A stretch of DNA of 46,885 nucleotides from JBLHKS01 sp047620505 (GCA_047620505.1 JBLHKS010000033.1:1-46885), one strand, 5' to 3'; counted from the first letter of the stretch, positions 1 through 8,639 are shown. Notes: generated from the sequence alone by a model not told the origin. A program made the numbers and translations.

Positions 1-126
1 GATGCCGCCCTTGGGCAATTCGATCCGGACGAACTGGCCCGGCTTGTCGGTGGTGACGTCAGCAGCTGCTGCGCCGAGGGGGGCGGCGAGAAAGGCTGCG
101 ATCAGGAGATTCAGGAAGTTTTTCAT
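1..126 (-). CDS. Exported protein, N-terminal fragment (cut by window edge)
   Basis: Reading the minus strand from the ATG at 126 gives 42 uninterrupted codons to the window edge. The first 20 or so residues form a typical Sec signal peptide: a lysine after the start, a Leu/Ile/Ala-rich core and an Ala-rich cleavage region (GAAAAD). The mature part begins DVTTDKPGQFVRIELPKGG, which is too short to name a family. One copy of the CAGCAGCTGCTG palindrome encodes the alanines at the cleavage site. No clear ribosome binding site was seen. Real coding is likely from the signal peptide; function unknown. Confidence 0.6.
   Translation of the reverse strand, partial: MKNFLNLLIAAFLAAPLGAAAADVTTDKPGQFVRIELPKGGI
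60..71. repeat. CAGCAGCTGCTG palindrome, copy 1
   Basis: Exact 12/12 match, inside the signal-peptide codons of the left-edge gene, read as Ala-Ala-Ala. Confidence 0.9.
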
Positions 127-289
127 AAACGGGTCTGGAGGTTGGCGGCTGGCCCCGGTTCGATCAAACCGTTTTTCAGCCGGAGCCGAGTTCACGCGCA
201 AGGCGGCCGGAAGCTTGCAGGTTTGGCGACGGCGAAATCTCTATCGAATGCGTCTACATATCGAAGCCGTTGGTTCGATGGAATTGCGA

Positions 290-1849
290 TCAATCGAAAG
301 TCGGAAGCGGTTCGACAGGTTCCGCAGCAAGTGCTTCAAGATCGGGAAGTGTCCAGAGAGAAATCGAACCATCATCATGACTGATCGCAAGTTCGTCAGA
401 ACTCGGACTGAATTGGATATCCGAATGGTAATCTACGTCCAGAGAGATTTCTTCGGAGGTAAATTCGCTGGGGTGAAAAGCCAGAATCGTGCGGCCAGTT
501 CTAACATCGACTATCCGAATGACAATACTGGACTGGCCAAGTTTCAGGGAAGATCCATCACCGAGAATCACGATCCATCGCCCATCGTCGCTAACGGCCT
601 TTACGGGACTCCAATACTGGTCGCATTGGAATGAGCGCTGCATCACCAACTCTCCGGACTGAAGATCAAAAACACACAACTCACGGCCGCTCCCGAAGGC
701 CCAGGAGCTTTCGGGTATCAGACCGAAGACATTGAAACTGCCAACAACGTTGGGCGTCTCTGTCGAGCTGATCAGTTCAAGATCGACCGCGTCATACCGA
801 TTAATCCGATACTTGAATTTCCTTCCCTCAACTTGTTCCCCAGGCAGGATCTCGATCAATTCAGAGCCTTCCGCCGAAACAAGCTGGCTTCCCTTTGACC
901 ACAGAAGCAGACTATCTTCGTCGTTTTGAATCGATTCCGGCAGCGCCAATCGCTCCACAGACCGCGATTTCAAATCAAGCTTCAACAATCGACCAACATC
1001 ATCAATTTCAGTGACGACAAGCACCTGCGAATCGGCAACCCAGAACACGCCAAATCGTTGAGGGTGAAAAAACTTGTCGACGGAAAAAAATATCTTTTCT
1101 TCAAATTCCGACACCTCCATGGCGTCAAGGTCGATAATCTCTGCGTCTCCATCAATTCCTAGCCAAATTGCTAGATCGCCGTCCGGTCTGATTGAAACAG
1201 GCGCGCGCGTAAGCTTGAACTGCTGGACGGATTTCAGAGATTGGCGATCGACCATTTCACTCCAGATTTCAGGTTTTTGGACTGGCTCAGATCGGTCCAA
1301 AAACCCCAAGTGACCTGTGACTCGAATTCGTTCTTCATCCAGATAGAAAATCCTCCCCGCGCGGTTCATTACTAGTTTTAGCCGCTTCGGCTTTAGTTTG
1401 AGCCCGTTTTTCAGCGCGGGCATTTCCTGGAGAATTTCCACAACTCTGAGATTGTGCAACAGCACGTTGAAAAGCTCGCGTTCCCAGAATTCCGTCGTGT
1501 GCGTTTTCATCAAGGCCCTGATCCGGGGCCAGACGTAATCAACGGTGTCTTTCGGATGCAGCCGAGCGATAAGAAAAGAAAAAGCGCTCGGTGCAAGTGG
1601 CTGGTCGGGCGACGCTTCGACCTTCTTAAGAACCTCATCGATTACGAACAGACGGCCGTTTCCGGTCGCATTATCCAATGCGTCAATCCGATTCAGGAGG
1701 TCTAATTGTTCTGTGTCCGGATCGTAGATTCGCTCGAAAACTCTGTCGAAAATGAAATCAGACGGAAGGTCCGAAAAATTGGGCATTTCCTCGGAGCGGA
1801 CGGTTCCTGACAGAAGCAGAAACCCCAGGAGGCTGATCAGCGATTTCAT
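290..1849 (-). CDS. Secreted WD40/beta-propeller-like protein
   Basis: The 519-residue product starts with a Sec signal peptide (MKSLISLLGFLLLSGTVRSEE). The C-terminal half carries repeats of the WD40/quinoprotein-propeller kind: phrases such as AVSDDGRWIVILGDG, IRIVDVRTGRTILAF and ELAISHDDGSISLWTLPD follow the strand-turn-strand pattern ending in a W/I-x-hydrophobic strand. The N-terminal third is probably helical and unassigned. No catalytic motif is visible, so a binding or scaffold role in the periplasm is the most that can be inferred. Its base composition looks more AT-rich than its neighbours and it holds no copy of the window-wide palindrome, which could reflect recent acquisition or rapid divergence. 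It is transcribed divergently from the next gene across 36 bp. Confidence 0.75.
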   Translation of the reverse strand: MKSLISLLGFLLLSGTVRSEEMPNFSDLPSDFIFDRVFERIYDPDTEQLDLLNRIDALDNATGNGRLFVIDEVLKKVEASPDQPLAPSAFSFLIARLHPKDTVDYVWPRIRALMKTHTTEFWERELFNVLLHNLRVVEILQEMPALKNGLKLKPKRLKLVMNRAGRIFYLDEERIRVTGHLGFLDRSEPVQKPEIWSEMVDRQSLKSVQQFKLTRAPVSIRPDGDLAIWLGIDGDAEIIDLDAMEVSEFEEKIFFSVDKFFHPQRFGVFWVADSQVLVVTEIDDVGRLLKLDLKSRSVERLALPESIQNDEDSLLLWSKGSQLVSAEGSELIEILPGEQVEGRKFKYRINRYDAVDLELISSTETPNVVGSFNVFGLIPESSWAFGSGRELCVFDLQSGELVMQRSFQCDQYWSPVKAVSDDGRWIVILGDGSSLKLGQSSIVIRIVDVRTGRTILAFHPSEFTSEEISLDVDYHSDIQFSPSSDELAISHDDGSISLWTLPDLEALAAEPVEPLPTFD

Positions 1850-1885
1850 GCCTGAAATCTACGACAAAACGCGCTAAATAAAACC

Positions 1886-2722
1886 ATGACTCCACGAATC
1901 ATCGCCTGCGCCCTCTCGATTCTCGCGCTGTCGGCAATCGCATTTGAGGACGTGCTCCTCTCATTTGCTGAATCTCAGGCCGCCGCGAAGCAGGCGGGCA
2001 AGCCGCTCGCGCAATTCAGCGTCGTCGCACCGAACGCCAAAAACTACCACGCGGAAGTCGTCCAGAAGCACTACGTTCGGCGTTTGTTAGACAACGAGGA
2101 ATTCGCCGGAATCAAAGGCGCGGTCGTCGGCGAGGGCGGGCAGAAGTTTTTCGAAATCGATGGTCCGCTCAGCGCCGTGCTTTTCAAAAGCGGCTGGCAT
2201 GACGCGAAAGATCAGCCAATAATCGCGATTCGCGAAGGCGCGAACCCGGGCGTCGAAACCGAACTCGGCTTGATCCTCGCTGAGCCGATCACCGAGAAGG
2301 TTGAAAGTGTCGAAGCGCTCAAGAAAAAAGTCCGCGCGCTCGTCCCGGTGATCGAACTCCCAGCCGGCCTTCACAACTGGCCGCAGAAGCCGAAAGCGAT
2401 CGACCTCACGGCCGCCAACGTCGATTCCGACAACTTCATCGTCGGTACCGCCTCGACCGATCTAACCATCGATCTCGACGCACTTCCGATTCAGCTTTTC
2501 CGCGGCCAGCAGTTGCTGAACGAGACGACCGGCGGCGACGCGAAAAACGGTCAGTGGTCGAATTTTCTCCGGCAGGTGAATTGGGCAGTCGAGCAGGGCT
2601 ACGAACTTGAGCCGGGCCATCTCGTCATCACCGGCGCGCTTGGAAAAATCATCCGGGACGGCGCGGGCTCGTACCGGGCGACGTTTGGAGCGCTGGGCGA
2701 GATCGAGTTCGCGCTGGAGTGA
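1886..2722 (+). CDS. 2-keto-4-pentenoate hydratase / fumarylacetoacetase-like protein with signal peptide
   Basis: The 278-residue product matches the MhpD/HpcG hydratase family in its C-terminal half: a DSDNFIVGTAST-like block, an RGQQLLNETTGG block and the closing PGHLVITGALGKI segment that in this fold shapes the active site next to the metal. Family members hydrate 2-oxopent-4-enoates in aromatic meta-cleavage pathways, normally in the cytoplasm. Here residues 1-19 (MTPRIIACALSILALSAIA) look like a Sec signal peptide, which is unusual. No other meta-cleavage gene lies nearby, so the substrate is unknown. The catalytic activity is not certain, because the N-terminal metal-binding part is divergent. 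The stretch GQQLL is encoded by a one-mismatch form of the palindrome at 2507-2518. Confidence 0.75.
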   Translation: MTPRIIACALSILALSAIAFEDVLLSFAESQAAAKQAGKPLAQFSVVAPNAKNYHAEVVQKHYVRRLLDNEEFAGIKGAVVGEGGQKFFEIDGPLSAVLFKSGWHDAKDQPIIAIREGANPGVETELGLILAEPITEKVESVEALKKKVRALVPVIELPAGLHNWPQKPKAIDLTAANVDSDNFIVGTASTDLTIDLDALPIQLFRGQQLLNETTGGDAKNGQWSNFLRQVNWAVEQGYELEPGHLVITGALGKIIRDGAGSYRATFGALGEIEFALE

Positions 2723-2777
2723 TTTTCGCTCAGTTTTGGACCGACAATTCGACGTTTGGTGCCAGGTTAGAGATTCA

Positions 2778-3158
2778 ATGTCGGAATCATCCCAGCTTAA
2801 GTTTGGCCCAGCTTCTCCCTATCTTGTGGTGGCCGCTGGGCGTGCGCAGATCGCGTTTCTTGAAACGGCTTTCGACGCGAAAATCGTCCACGGGCCGGTC
2901 GAAACGCCTGACGATCGAGTTGGCCACACGGAGCTGATGATCGGTGATTCGAAGATCATGTTAGGCGAGCCGCCGGACGGAAATCATTTTCCATCGATGG
3001 TTTTTATCGCGGTTAGCGACTGCGATGCGGCGTTCCAGCGGATGCTCGACGCCGGGGCCGAAACCGTGATGCCGCCAACGGACATGGGCGATTGTCGGCA
3101 GGGCGGGGCGAAGGATTCGAACGGAAATCAGTGGTGGGTCGGAACGGTAGCGAAATGA
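2778..3158 (+). CDS. VOC/glyoxalase-fold protein
   Basis: The predicted 126-residue product has the paired beta-alpha-beta-beta-beta layout of the vicinal-oxygen-chelate superfamily in its PhnB-like branch: SPYLVVAAGRAQIAFLETAF at the start, ELMIGDSKIMLGEP in the middle and a closing DSNGNQWWVGT strand. Such proteins are dioxygenases, isomerases or resistance proteins, and the substrate cannot be told from sequence. The ATG at 2778 was chosen because upstream codons in the frame look non-coding and this start gives a normal family length. The stop overlaps the start of the next gene (ATGA), so the two are probably translationally coupled. Confidence 0.75.
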   Translation: MSESSQLKFGPASPYLVVAAGRAQIAFLETAFDAKIVHGPVETPDDRVGHTELMIGDSKIMLGEPPDGNHFPSMVFIAVSDCDAAFQRMLDAGAETVMPPTDMGDCRQGGAKDSNGNQWWVGTVAK

Positions 3159-3970
3159 TTTCTGCTGAGGAACTTTCGCCAGTCGCCGAAACGATGCTCT
3201 GGCCGCTCCACGGCCGTGCGGCTGAGGCGAGACGGGCAGACTCGAAGCTTGACGATCCGCTCGCGATCAAAATCGCCGATGCGATCGACTACGACTACGC
3301 GGGTTCGTTTGGCGAGCCGGATTTCGGCCACGCGATGCGGGCTCTGGCGATCGACGGCGTGTTGCGCGATTGGATTTCGGCTCACCCGAATGGTCAGGTC
3401 GTGGCGCTTGGCGAAGGGTTGGAAACGCAGTTCTGGCGCGTCGACAACGGAACGATTCGTTGGCTGACGGTCGACCTTCCGGACGCGATCAGCTTGCGCA
3501 AGCAACTGCTGGGCGGATCCGAGCGGCAGAGCGAATTTGCCGGATCGATCGCCGATTCAAACTGGATGGATCAGCTCGATGAATCGAGGGAGATTTTCAT
3601 CACGGCGGCGGGTGTCCTGATGTATTTGGATCCTGACCAAGTCAAAAATCTCATCGCGAGCATCGCGGATCGCTTCCCGAATTCCGAGATCGTTTTCGAC
3701 GGAATTCCTCACTGGCTTTCGCTCATGACCACTGGCGAAGGTTGGAAGAAAACACCGGCTTTCACGATGCCGCCGATGCCTTGGGGTCTCGATCGCGGCG
3801 AGATTTCGCAGATCGCCGATTGGCATCCCAACATCGCGGAAATTTGCGAAGTCCCATTTCGAAACGGCCGTGGTTTGGCAAGCGGCGGGATTCGTCCGCT
3901 GTTGCGCGGGCTACCCGGATCAACACGGCAAACTCCAGTTCTCGTCCACTTGAAATGTCAGCCGAACTGA
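3155..3970 (+). CDS. Class I SAM methyltransferase, leucine carboxyl methyltransferase (LCMT/PPM1)-like
   Basis: The 271-residue product matches the COG3315/LCMT group of O-methyltransferases. Visible landmarks are the N-terminal ADSKLDDPLAIKIADAIDYD block, a SAM-binding loop variant (GQVVALGEGLETQFWRVDNG) followed by an acidic strand end (WLTVDLPDAI), and FITAAGVLMYLD before the last helix of the core. Bacterial members methylate carboxylates or small metabolites, often in secondary metabolism; the substrate is unknown here. The start at 3155 overlaps the stop of the VOC gene by 4 bp, and the 3' end overlaps the GNAT gene by 16 bp, so the three genes form a tight cluster. Confidence 0.82.
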   Translation: MISAEELSPVAETMLWPLHGRAAEARRADSKLDDPLAIKIADAIDYDYAGSFGEPDFGHAMRALAIDGVLRDWISAHPNGQVVALGEGLETQFWRVDNGTIRWLTVDLPDAISLRKQLLGGSERQSEFAGSIADSNWMDQLDESREIFITAAGVLMYLDPDQVKNLIASIADRFPNSEIVFDGIPHWLSLMTTGEGWKKTPAFTMPPMPWGLDRGEISQIADWHPNIAEICEVPFRNGRGLASGGIRPLLRGLPGSTRQTPVLVHLKCQPN

Positions 3971-4416
3971 CCATTCGACCTGCGAAAGTTGAAGACGCCG
4001 AACCGCTGTTTCGATTGGCGGTCGAGTCCAAAGCATTCTGGGATTACGACGAAGCTCAGATGGCGATTTTTCGGAAGGAACTGAATTTTTCTGGCGAGCA
4101 GCTGGTGGATTTGTCAGGGCACGTGGCCGAGCTGAAAGGAAAACTCGTTGGCTATTTTACCCTCGTGGTTCACTCGAACGAGTTGGTCGAACTGGAGCAT
4201 CTTTTCGTTGATCCAGCGCTGCTGCGTCAGGGAATCGGCCAGCAGCTGCTGATGCACGCGATCGAGTTTTCACGCGCTCGCGGGCATCGCCTGATGAAGA
4301 TTATTTCGGATCCGCATGCGGCTGGTTTTTACGAAAAGGCAGGCGCGGAGAAGGTCGATGATCATGAGTCGAGCATTCCTGGTCGAACGATTCCTGTGCT
4401 GGAAATTCGTTTATAG
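3955..4416 (+). CDS. GNAT-family N-acetyltransferase
   Basis: The predicted 153-residue protein starts MSAELTIRPAKVEDAEPLFRL, a classic GNAT first strand and helix. It carries the acetyl-CoA pyrophosphate-binding motif A as ELEHLFVDPALLRQGIGQQLL (R-Q-G-I-G) and the C-terminal DPHAAGFYEKAGAEKV motif B typical of small-molecule acetyltransferases. The substrate is not predictable. The ATG at 3955 lies inside the end of the methyltransferase gene, which argues for translational coupling. The GQQLL residues of motif A are encoded by an exact copy of the palindrome. Confidence 0.88.
   Translation: MSAELTIRPAKVEDAEPLFRLAVESKAFWDYDEAQMAIFRKELNFSGEQLVDLSGHVAELKGKLVGYFTLVVHSNELVELEHLFVDPALLRQGIGQQLLMHAIEFSRARGHRLMKIISDPHAAGFYEKAGAEKVDDHESSIPGRTIPVLEIRL
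4240..4251. repeat. CAGCAGCTGCTG palindrome, copy 2
   Basis: Exact match within the acetyl-CoA-binding motif of the GNAT gene, read as Gln-Gln-Leu-Leu. Confidence 0.9.
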
Positions 4417-4433
4417 AAGGACCGCCGACGTGC

Positions 4434-4464
4434 AAAAAAAAGGGCGACCCGAGGGCCGCCCTTT
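4434..4464 (-). terminator. Rho-independent terminator of the peroxiredoxin gene
   Basis: A GC-rich inverted repeat (AAAGGGCGACCC against GGGCCGCCCTTT, one mismatch) is flanked on its left by a run of eight A. Read on the minus strand this is a stem followed by a U-tract, 22 bp past the peroxiredoxin stop. On the plus strand the tail is weaker, but it may also stop transcripts from the convergent GNAT gene. Confidence 0.75.
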
Positions 4465-4485
4465 GCAAAATTAATCGGGAGCAAA

Positions 4486-5115
4486 TCAGCTCTTCGCGAG
4501 ATACGCGGAAGTGCTCTCGTGAGTCGCTTGCATCGCGTCCTGACCCTTTTCCCAGTTAATCGGGCAGACCTCGCCGTTTTCTTCGAAGTGGCGAAGCGAG
4601 TCGACCATCCGGAGCGCTTCCTTCACGGAGCGACCGAGCGGCAGATTGTTGATGACCTGATGCTGAACGACGCCTTCTTTGTCGATCAGGAAGAGCCCGC
4701 GGTAAGCGATCAGCTCGCCCTGCACGGTCAATTCTCCTTCTTCGTCGACGTCGTATTCGCCGGCGAGAACATCGAAAGAGTCGGAAATCGTCTTGTTCGT
4801 ATCGGCGACGATCGGGTAGGTCACGCCTTGGATTCCTCCCTGGTCTTTCGGCACCTGGAGCCAGCCCCAGTGCGAAAATTCGGTGTCGGTCGAGCAGGCG
4901 ACGACAGCGGTGTCGCGGGATTCGAATTCAGCGAGCGCGTCCTGGAAGCCGTGGAGCTCAGTCGGGCAGACAAACGTGAAATCCTTCGGGTAAAAGAAGA
5001 AGACGACGTATTTTTCGCCAAGGTATTGATCGAGCGAAAACTCGGTTTCGATCTGGCCGTCGACGACAGCTTGAGCGTTGAATGAGGGGGCGGGTTTACC
5101 AACAAGAACAGCCAT
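4486..5115 (-). CDS. Typical 2-Cys peroxiredoxin (AhpC/Tsa family)
   Basis: This 209-residue thiol peroxidase reduces hydrogen peroxide and organic hydroperoxides in the cytoplasm. The peroxidatic cysteine is C50 in the FYPKDFTFVCPTE motif and the resolving cysteine is C184 in EVCPINW, so it belongs to the typical 2-Cys class that forms intersubunit disulfides. A GWLQVPKDQGGIQGVTYPIVAD segment and an AYRGLFLIDKEG strand complete the thioredoxin fold. The C-terminus ends AYLAKS without the YF motif that makes eukaryotic enzymes over-oxidation sensitive. The gene is monocistronic, between a 74-bp upstream gap and a strong terminator. No reductase gene is adjacent. Confidence 0.96.
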   Translation of the reverse strand: MAVLVGKPAPSFNAQAVVDGQIETEFSLDQYLGEKYVVFFFYPKDFTFVCPTELHGFQDALAEFESRDTAVVACSTDTEFSHWGWLQVPKDQGGIQGVTYPIVADTNKTISDSFDVLAGEYDVDEEGELTVQGELIAYRGLFLIDKEGVVQHQVINNLPLGRSVKEALRMVDSLRHFEENGEVCPINWEKGQDAMQATHESTSAYLAKS

Positions 5116-5189
5116 GATTTAAGAGTAGTTTTGAATTAAAATGAAAAACGGGCGAAAGGTGGCAAGCGCGGCTGGTTTGTCCAACGGTT

Positions 5190-6749
5190 TCAGGCTTTGG
5201 GGGACCGAGTGGATTTTTTCGCTGCCCGCTTTCTGGCGGCCTTTTTGGCTGGAGCCGGCTTGCGGGCCTCGAGCATGGTGACGCCTTGGTTGAGTTTAAC
5301 CTGAATATTCAGCCTCAGGTCGCTTGCTCGTGAATCCAACATGGTCGTCATGCCGTTGAACACGATCGCCGGACGCACCTCACCATAGTAAGCCGAAATC
5401 GTCGAGATCACGCCCAACAAATCCGCGCAACTGTCGAGAAAATCGCAGCCATGCCGAATGCTCGCTTCGTCCTGCCAGCGAAACGGATCCTGATCGGTCT
5501 GGACGATCGAAACGCGGCTGATCAATCCGTTGAGTTCCTGGATGTAGCCGCGTTCACGGAAAAGTTCCCAACCGAACAGCGCGAACAAAATGACCACCAG
5601 GTTGATCGGAATCGCCGAGCCGTTTGCGAGGTCCTCGATCATCGTGCTGCGATCGCTGGCGAGAAAATCGGAAAAGAACGGCCCGCTGCTCTCATTCAGA
5701 TCAAAGGCCTCCATTGCCGAAAGAGTCTGGCGCGTCGTCGCGCTCTCGCTGACGACGAGATAATTGTCCACGAGATAGCTGTCGATCGGCTTGCCCGGGA
5801 CTGGTGGATCGGCTCGGCGGAAAAATCCGGGCTCCAGAGTGATTGGTTTGATGTGAGGGAATTTACTCTGAAACACGCCAATCGAACTCGGCTGCATTTG
5901 AAACTTTTCCTTTTTCGCGCGGGCGATTCCGGAATGCATCAGCTCGTCAACGGGGTCGATCACGATGAAGATCGCTTGGACGTCTTCAAAACGTTCAGGA
6001 ATCGGACTTCCCGCTTCGTTTTGCGCAAAATCGCTCCAACCGAAAACCCAGTCCGGCTCCTCCGTTCCCCAGGCTTTAAAAAACTCGATTCCGAGTTCGT
6101 GAGAGCCCTGCCCGAGTCCGCCGGTCAGCACGATCGGGCGCTCACCTTTTTTGGGAAACGGGAAAACACCCTCGCGGACAAAAAACAGAACGTGCTCCTG
6201 CCGAACGGTTCCGAGCACGGTCATGTCGGCTTCAAGCCGGGTCCCTGCCTGGATGATCGCCATGTCCACTTTTCCCTCTGCCAGCCACTCCAGGCTTTGG
6301 TTGGAGCCGCTCGTAGGCTGGAACTCGATCCAGTTTTCAACGGACGGATTTCGCGACTTTGTGATTTCGAGAAGTTCAGTTTCGTGCCCGGTTACGGCGA
6401 TGACGACGCTGCGTGAGCGCAGAAAATTCGCCCAGACCCAGATCGCAAGAAAAGCGATCAGCGCGAGGCCGATGAAGAGCCGCAAATTGGACAATCGAAA
6501 GAAATTTCGCAGCCCACCGGTTCGCGGGCCGACCTGCTCCGCCACTCTGGAAACTGCGTCGGCGATTTCATGAACGCGTTGATTTTCAGCGCCGAATTTT
6601 TCGTCATCAGGGGGCAGGCGACTCTGAATCAGAGTCTGGCGCTCCTTCGCCCGCGTCACAATTTCGGTAAGCATCAGGACGCCCTTCATTTGGCCGCTGG
6701 AATCGCTTTTTCCGAACAGCCTGAATAAGAGAAGCATGATTACGCGCAC
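5190..6749 (-). CDS. Membrane-anchored TAXI-family (TRAP-associated) solute-binding-like protein
   Basis: In the 519-residue product, residues 90-110 form one transmembrane helix (FIGLALIAFLAIWVWANFL). Residues about 114-350 resemble the TAXI solute-binding fold: VVIAVTGHETELLEI, LAEGKVDMAIIQAGT, VLFFVREGVFPFPKKG and later DNYLVVSESA. A second helix lies at about 379-396 (IPINLVVILFALFGWELF). The cytoplasmic tail from about 497 is rich in Lys, Ala and Arg, resembling histone-H1-like or nucleic-acid-binding tails. TAXI proteins normally deliver solutes to TRAP permeases, but no permease gene is nearby, so this may be a sensor or an orphan binding protein. Several Met codons near the start (residues 5, 21 and 26) could be the true start. 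Confidence 0.75.
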   Translation of the reverse strand: MRVIMLLLFRLFGKSDSSGQMKGVLMLTEIVTRAKERQTLIQSRLPPDDEKFGAENQRVHEIADAVSRVAEQVGPRTGGLRNFFRLSNLRLFIGLALIAFLAIWVWANFLRSRSVVIAVTGHETELLEITKSRNPSVENWIEFQPTSGSNQSLEWLAEGKVDMAIIQAGTRLEADMTVLGTVRQEHVLFFVREGVFPFPKKGERPIVLTGGLGQGSHELGIEFFKAWGTEEPDWVFGWSDFAQNEAGSPIPERFEDVQAIFIVIDPVDELMHSGIARAKKEKFQMQPSSIGVFQSKFPHIKPITLEPGFFRRADPPVPGKPIDSYLVDNYLVVSESATTRQTLSAMEAFDLNESSGPFFSDFLASDRSTMIEDLANGSAIPINLVVILFALFGWELFRERGYIQELNGLISRVSIVQTDQDPFRWQDEASIRHGCDFLDSCADLLGVISTISAYYGEVRPAIVFNGMTTMLDSRASDLRLNIQVKLNQGVTMLEARKPAPAKKAARKRAAKKSTRSPKA

Positions 6750-6799
6750 GGGTGCTTTTAATGTAGACCTGGGTGGTCAAACAAGCTCAATTTCGCGCC

Positions 6800-8314
6800 A
6801 TGATCTGGAAATCCATCGTCACCTTCGCGATTTTGGCCTCAGCAGCTGCTGGCGCTCTCGCTCAAGCTGAGAAGCCGAACATTCTCATCATCACCGTCGA
6901 CGACATGAGCGCAGACTCGCTCGGCGTGTTCGGTTGCCCGCTGCCGACTTCGCCGAATGTCGACAAACTCGCCGCAGAAAGTTTGCGATTCGAGCACGCG
7001 CACGTCGTCGTCGGAAACTGCTATCCTTCGCGCAATGTGATGTGGTCCGGCCGTTACCCGCACAACAACGGAGCCGAGGGTTTTTACCAGGTTCGCGACA
7101 TCAAATATCCGGTGCTGTGCGATCTGATGAAATCCGGCGGCTACCACACCACGATCCGCGGAAAAGTGACCCACTCGACGCCGTATCAGCCCTACGCCTG
7201 GGATCTCATCGCGGACACGCTTCCTGACGGAACCAAAGCCCATCTCAAGGACGTTAAATCCTACGGAACTTCGACGACGATGGGAATCTCAGCAGCGAAG
7301 GAAGCCGGAAAGCCATTCTGCGTGATGGTCAACATTTCCGATCCTCACAAACCCTTCTGGAAGCCGAACGATCCGCATCCGACTTCGCGCGAATTCACAA
7401 CTGAAGAAGTTCCCGTGCCGGGATTTCTTTTCGACGATCCGGAGGTCCGGGAAGAGCTCGTTCTTTATTATAATTCGGTCCGCCGGGCCGATGATGCGGT
7501 TGGCGCAATCCTTAAAGCGCTTAACGAATCGGGTCAGCAGGACAACACGATCGTTCTGTTCCTTTCGGATCACGGAATGCCGCTTCCGTTCGCCAAAACC
7601 CAGCTCTGGCATCACAGCACGAACACGCCGCTCATGGTCAAATGGCCGGGCGTGACCGAAGCTGGCGCTGTCGACGAAGAGCACATGGTTTCGGCAGTCG
7701 ATCTGTTGCCGACGTTGCTCGACACCGTCGGGATTGAGCATCCGGATGGTCTGGATGGGCGGAGTTTCGAGCCGCTTCTGCGCGGTGAAAAGCAGGAGAA
7801 GCGGGATTACGTTTTTAAAGTCTACAATGAAAATTCAGGCGGCCAGCGCGCGCCGATTCGCGGGGTTCAGACCAAGCAGTTTCTCTATCTTTTCAACCCT
7901 TGGTCGGATGGCAAAATGGTTTTCAAAACCGCGACGAACGGAACAGCGAGCTACCGCCGAATGAAGCAAGTCGCGGCGACAAACGAGGCTATCGCGGCTC
8001 GACTCGACGTGATGGATCACCGCAGCGTCGAGGAATTTTACGACATCTCCAAAGACCCTGACTGCATCACAAATTTGATCGACAATCCCGAGTATCGCGC
8101 GCAGGTCGCCGAGCTTGGATCGGCGATCGAGAAAATCATGACCGACAGCGGCGACCACGTGCTTGCGCCCTGGCAGGAGCGCGCAGATCCGGCGGCGATC
8201 AAGGCTTACGTCGAAGCTCAGCAAGAGGCATCGGACGAGCGTCGTGCGAGCAAGCGGAAGAATAATCCAAAGAACAAGAAGAAGGCCAAAGCTAAGCCAG
8301 GGAAGGCGTCATGA
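6800..8314 (+). CDS. Exported type I sulfatase (formylglycine-dependent)
   Basis: The ATG at 6800 gives a 504-residue protein with a clean signal peptide (MIWKSIVTFAILASAAAGALA); the frame stays open upstream to a GTG at 6773, which would bury it. The metal site begins with NILIITVDDMSADSLGVFG (D34, D35). The catalytic cysteine is C74 in the NCYPSR motif, the CxPSR signature that formylglycine-generating enzyme converts. FLSDHGMPLPFAKTQLW and the C-terminal FYDISKDPDCITNLID are also typical. Such enzymes hydrolyse sulfate esters, often of marine polysaccharides; the substrate is unknown. The last 35 residues are very Lys-rich. One palindrome copy falls within the signal peptide. The stop overlaps a short following start (ATGA). 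Confidence 0.93.
   Translation: MIWKSIVTFAILASAAAGALAQAEKPNILIITVDDMSADSLGVFGCPLPTSPNVDKLAAESLRFEHAHVVVGNCYPSRNVMWSGRYPHNNGAEGFYQVRDIKYPVLCDLMKSGGYHTTIRGKVTHSTPYQPYAWDLIADTLPDGTKAHLKDVKSYGTSTTMGISAAKEAGKPFCVMVNISDPHKPFWKPNDPHPTSREFTTEEVPVPGFLFDDPEVREELVLYYNSVRRADDAVGAILKALNESGQQDNTIVLFLSDHGMPLPFAKTQLWHHSTNTPLMVKWPGVTEAGAVDEEHMVSAVDLLPTLLDTVGIEHPDGLDGRSFEPLLRGEKQEKRDYVFKVYNENSGGQRAPIRGVQTKQFLYLFNPWSDGKMVFKTATNGTASYRRMKQVAATNEAIAARLDVMDHRSVEEFYDISKDPDCITNLIDNPEYRAQVAELGSAIEKIMTDSGDHVLAPWQERADPAAIKAYVEAQQEASDERRASKRKNNPKNKKKAKAKPGKAS
6840..6851. repeat. CAGCAGCTGCTG palindrome, copy 3
   Basis: Exact match inside the sulfatase signal peptide, read as Ala-Ala-Ala. Confidence 0.9.
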
Positions 8315-8372
8315 GCAGGCTTCTTTCCTCGATCCTTTGCGCGGCGTTGATCGCGACGGCCGATGCCCTTGC

Positions 8373-8400
8373 TGTCATCCCGAGCCTGCCGAGGGACCTC
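8373..8400 (+). repeat. REP-like element, left copy
   Basis: This 28-bp stretch is the exact reverse complement of 8498-8525. Its translation in another frame gives the CHPEPAEGP phrase that recurs as a spurious peptide from intergenic REP-type repeats in many bacterial genomes. The following bases (CCGGGATGACG) partly reverse-complement its own start, so the copy can also fold on itself. Confidence 0.8.
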
Positions 8401-8497
8401 CGGGATGACGTTTGACGCCGTGAGGCTCTGCAACGCCACGATTTCCGCTGAAGGCGTGACCAACGCAATTGATCCACGTTCACCAACCTCCGCTCGT

Positions 8498-8525
8498 GAG
8501 GTCCCTCGGCAGGCTCGGGATGACA
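8498..8525 (-). repeat. REP-like element, right copy (inverted)
   Basis: Exact 28-bp inverted partner of 8373-8400, separated by 97 bp. The pair could form a large stem or represent two insertions in opposite orientation. Confidence 0.8.
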
Positions 8526-8639
8526 ATTTGGGGTGGCGTTGGCAAATCGAAACCGAACTTGAAATCGAGCGCCATCCACTCAAGGCGATCCGCCGAAATT
8601 TTCACCAGACTGTTGCAAAACTCGTTGGAGTCTCCGCAA

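Noticed and set aside
8218..8583. Minus-strand frame with the peptide CHPEPAEGP as a possible small protein
   Set aside because: This phrase is a well-known false translation of REP-type intergenic repeats; both copies here are exact inverted repeats.
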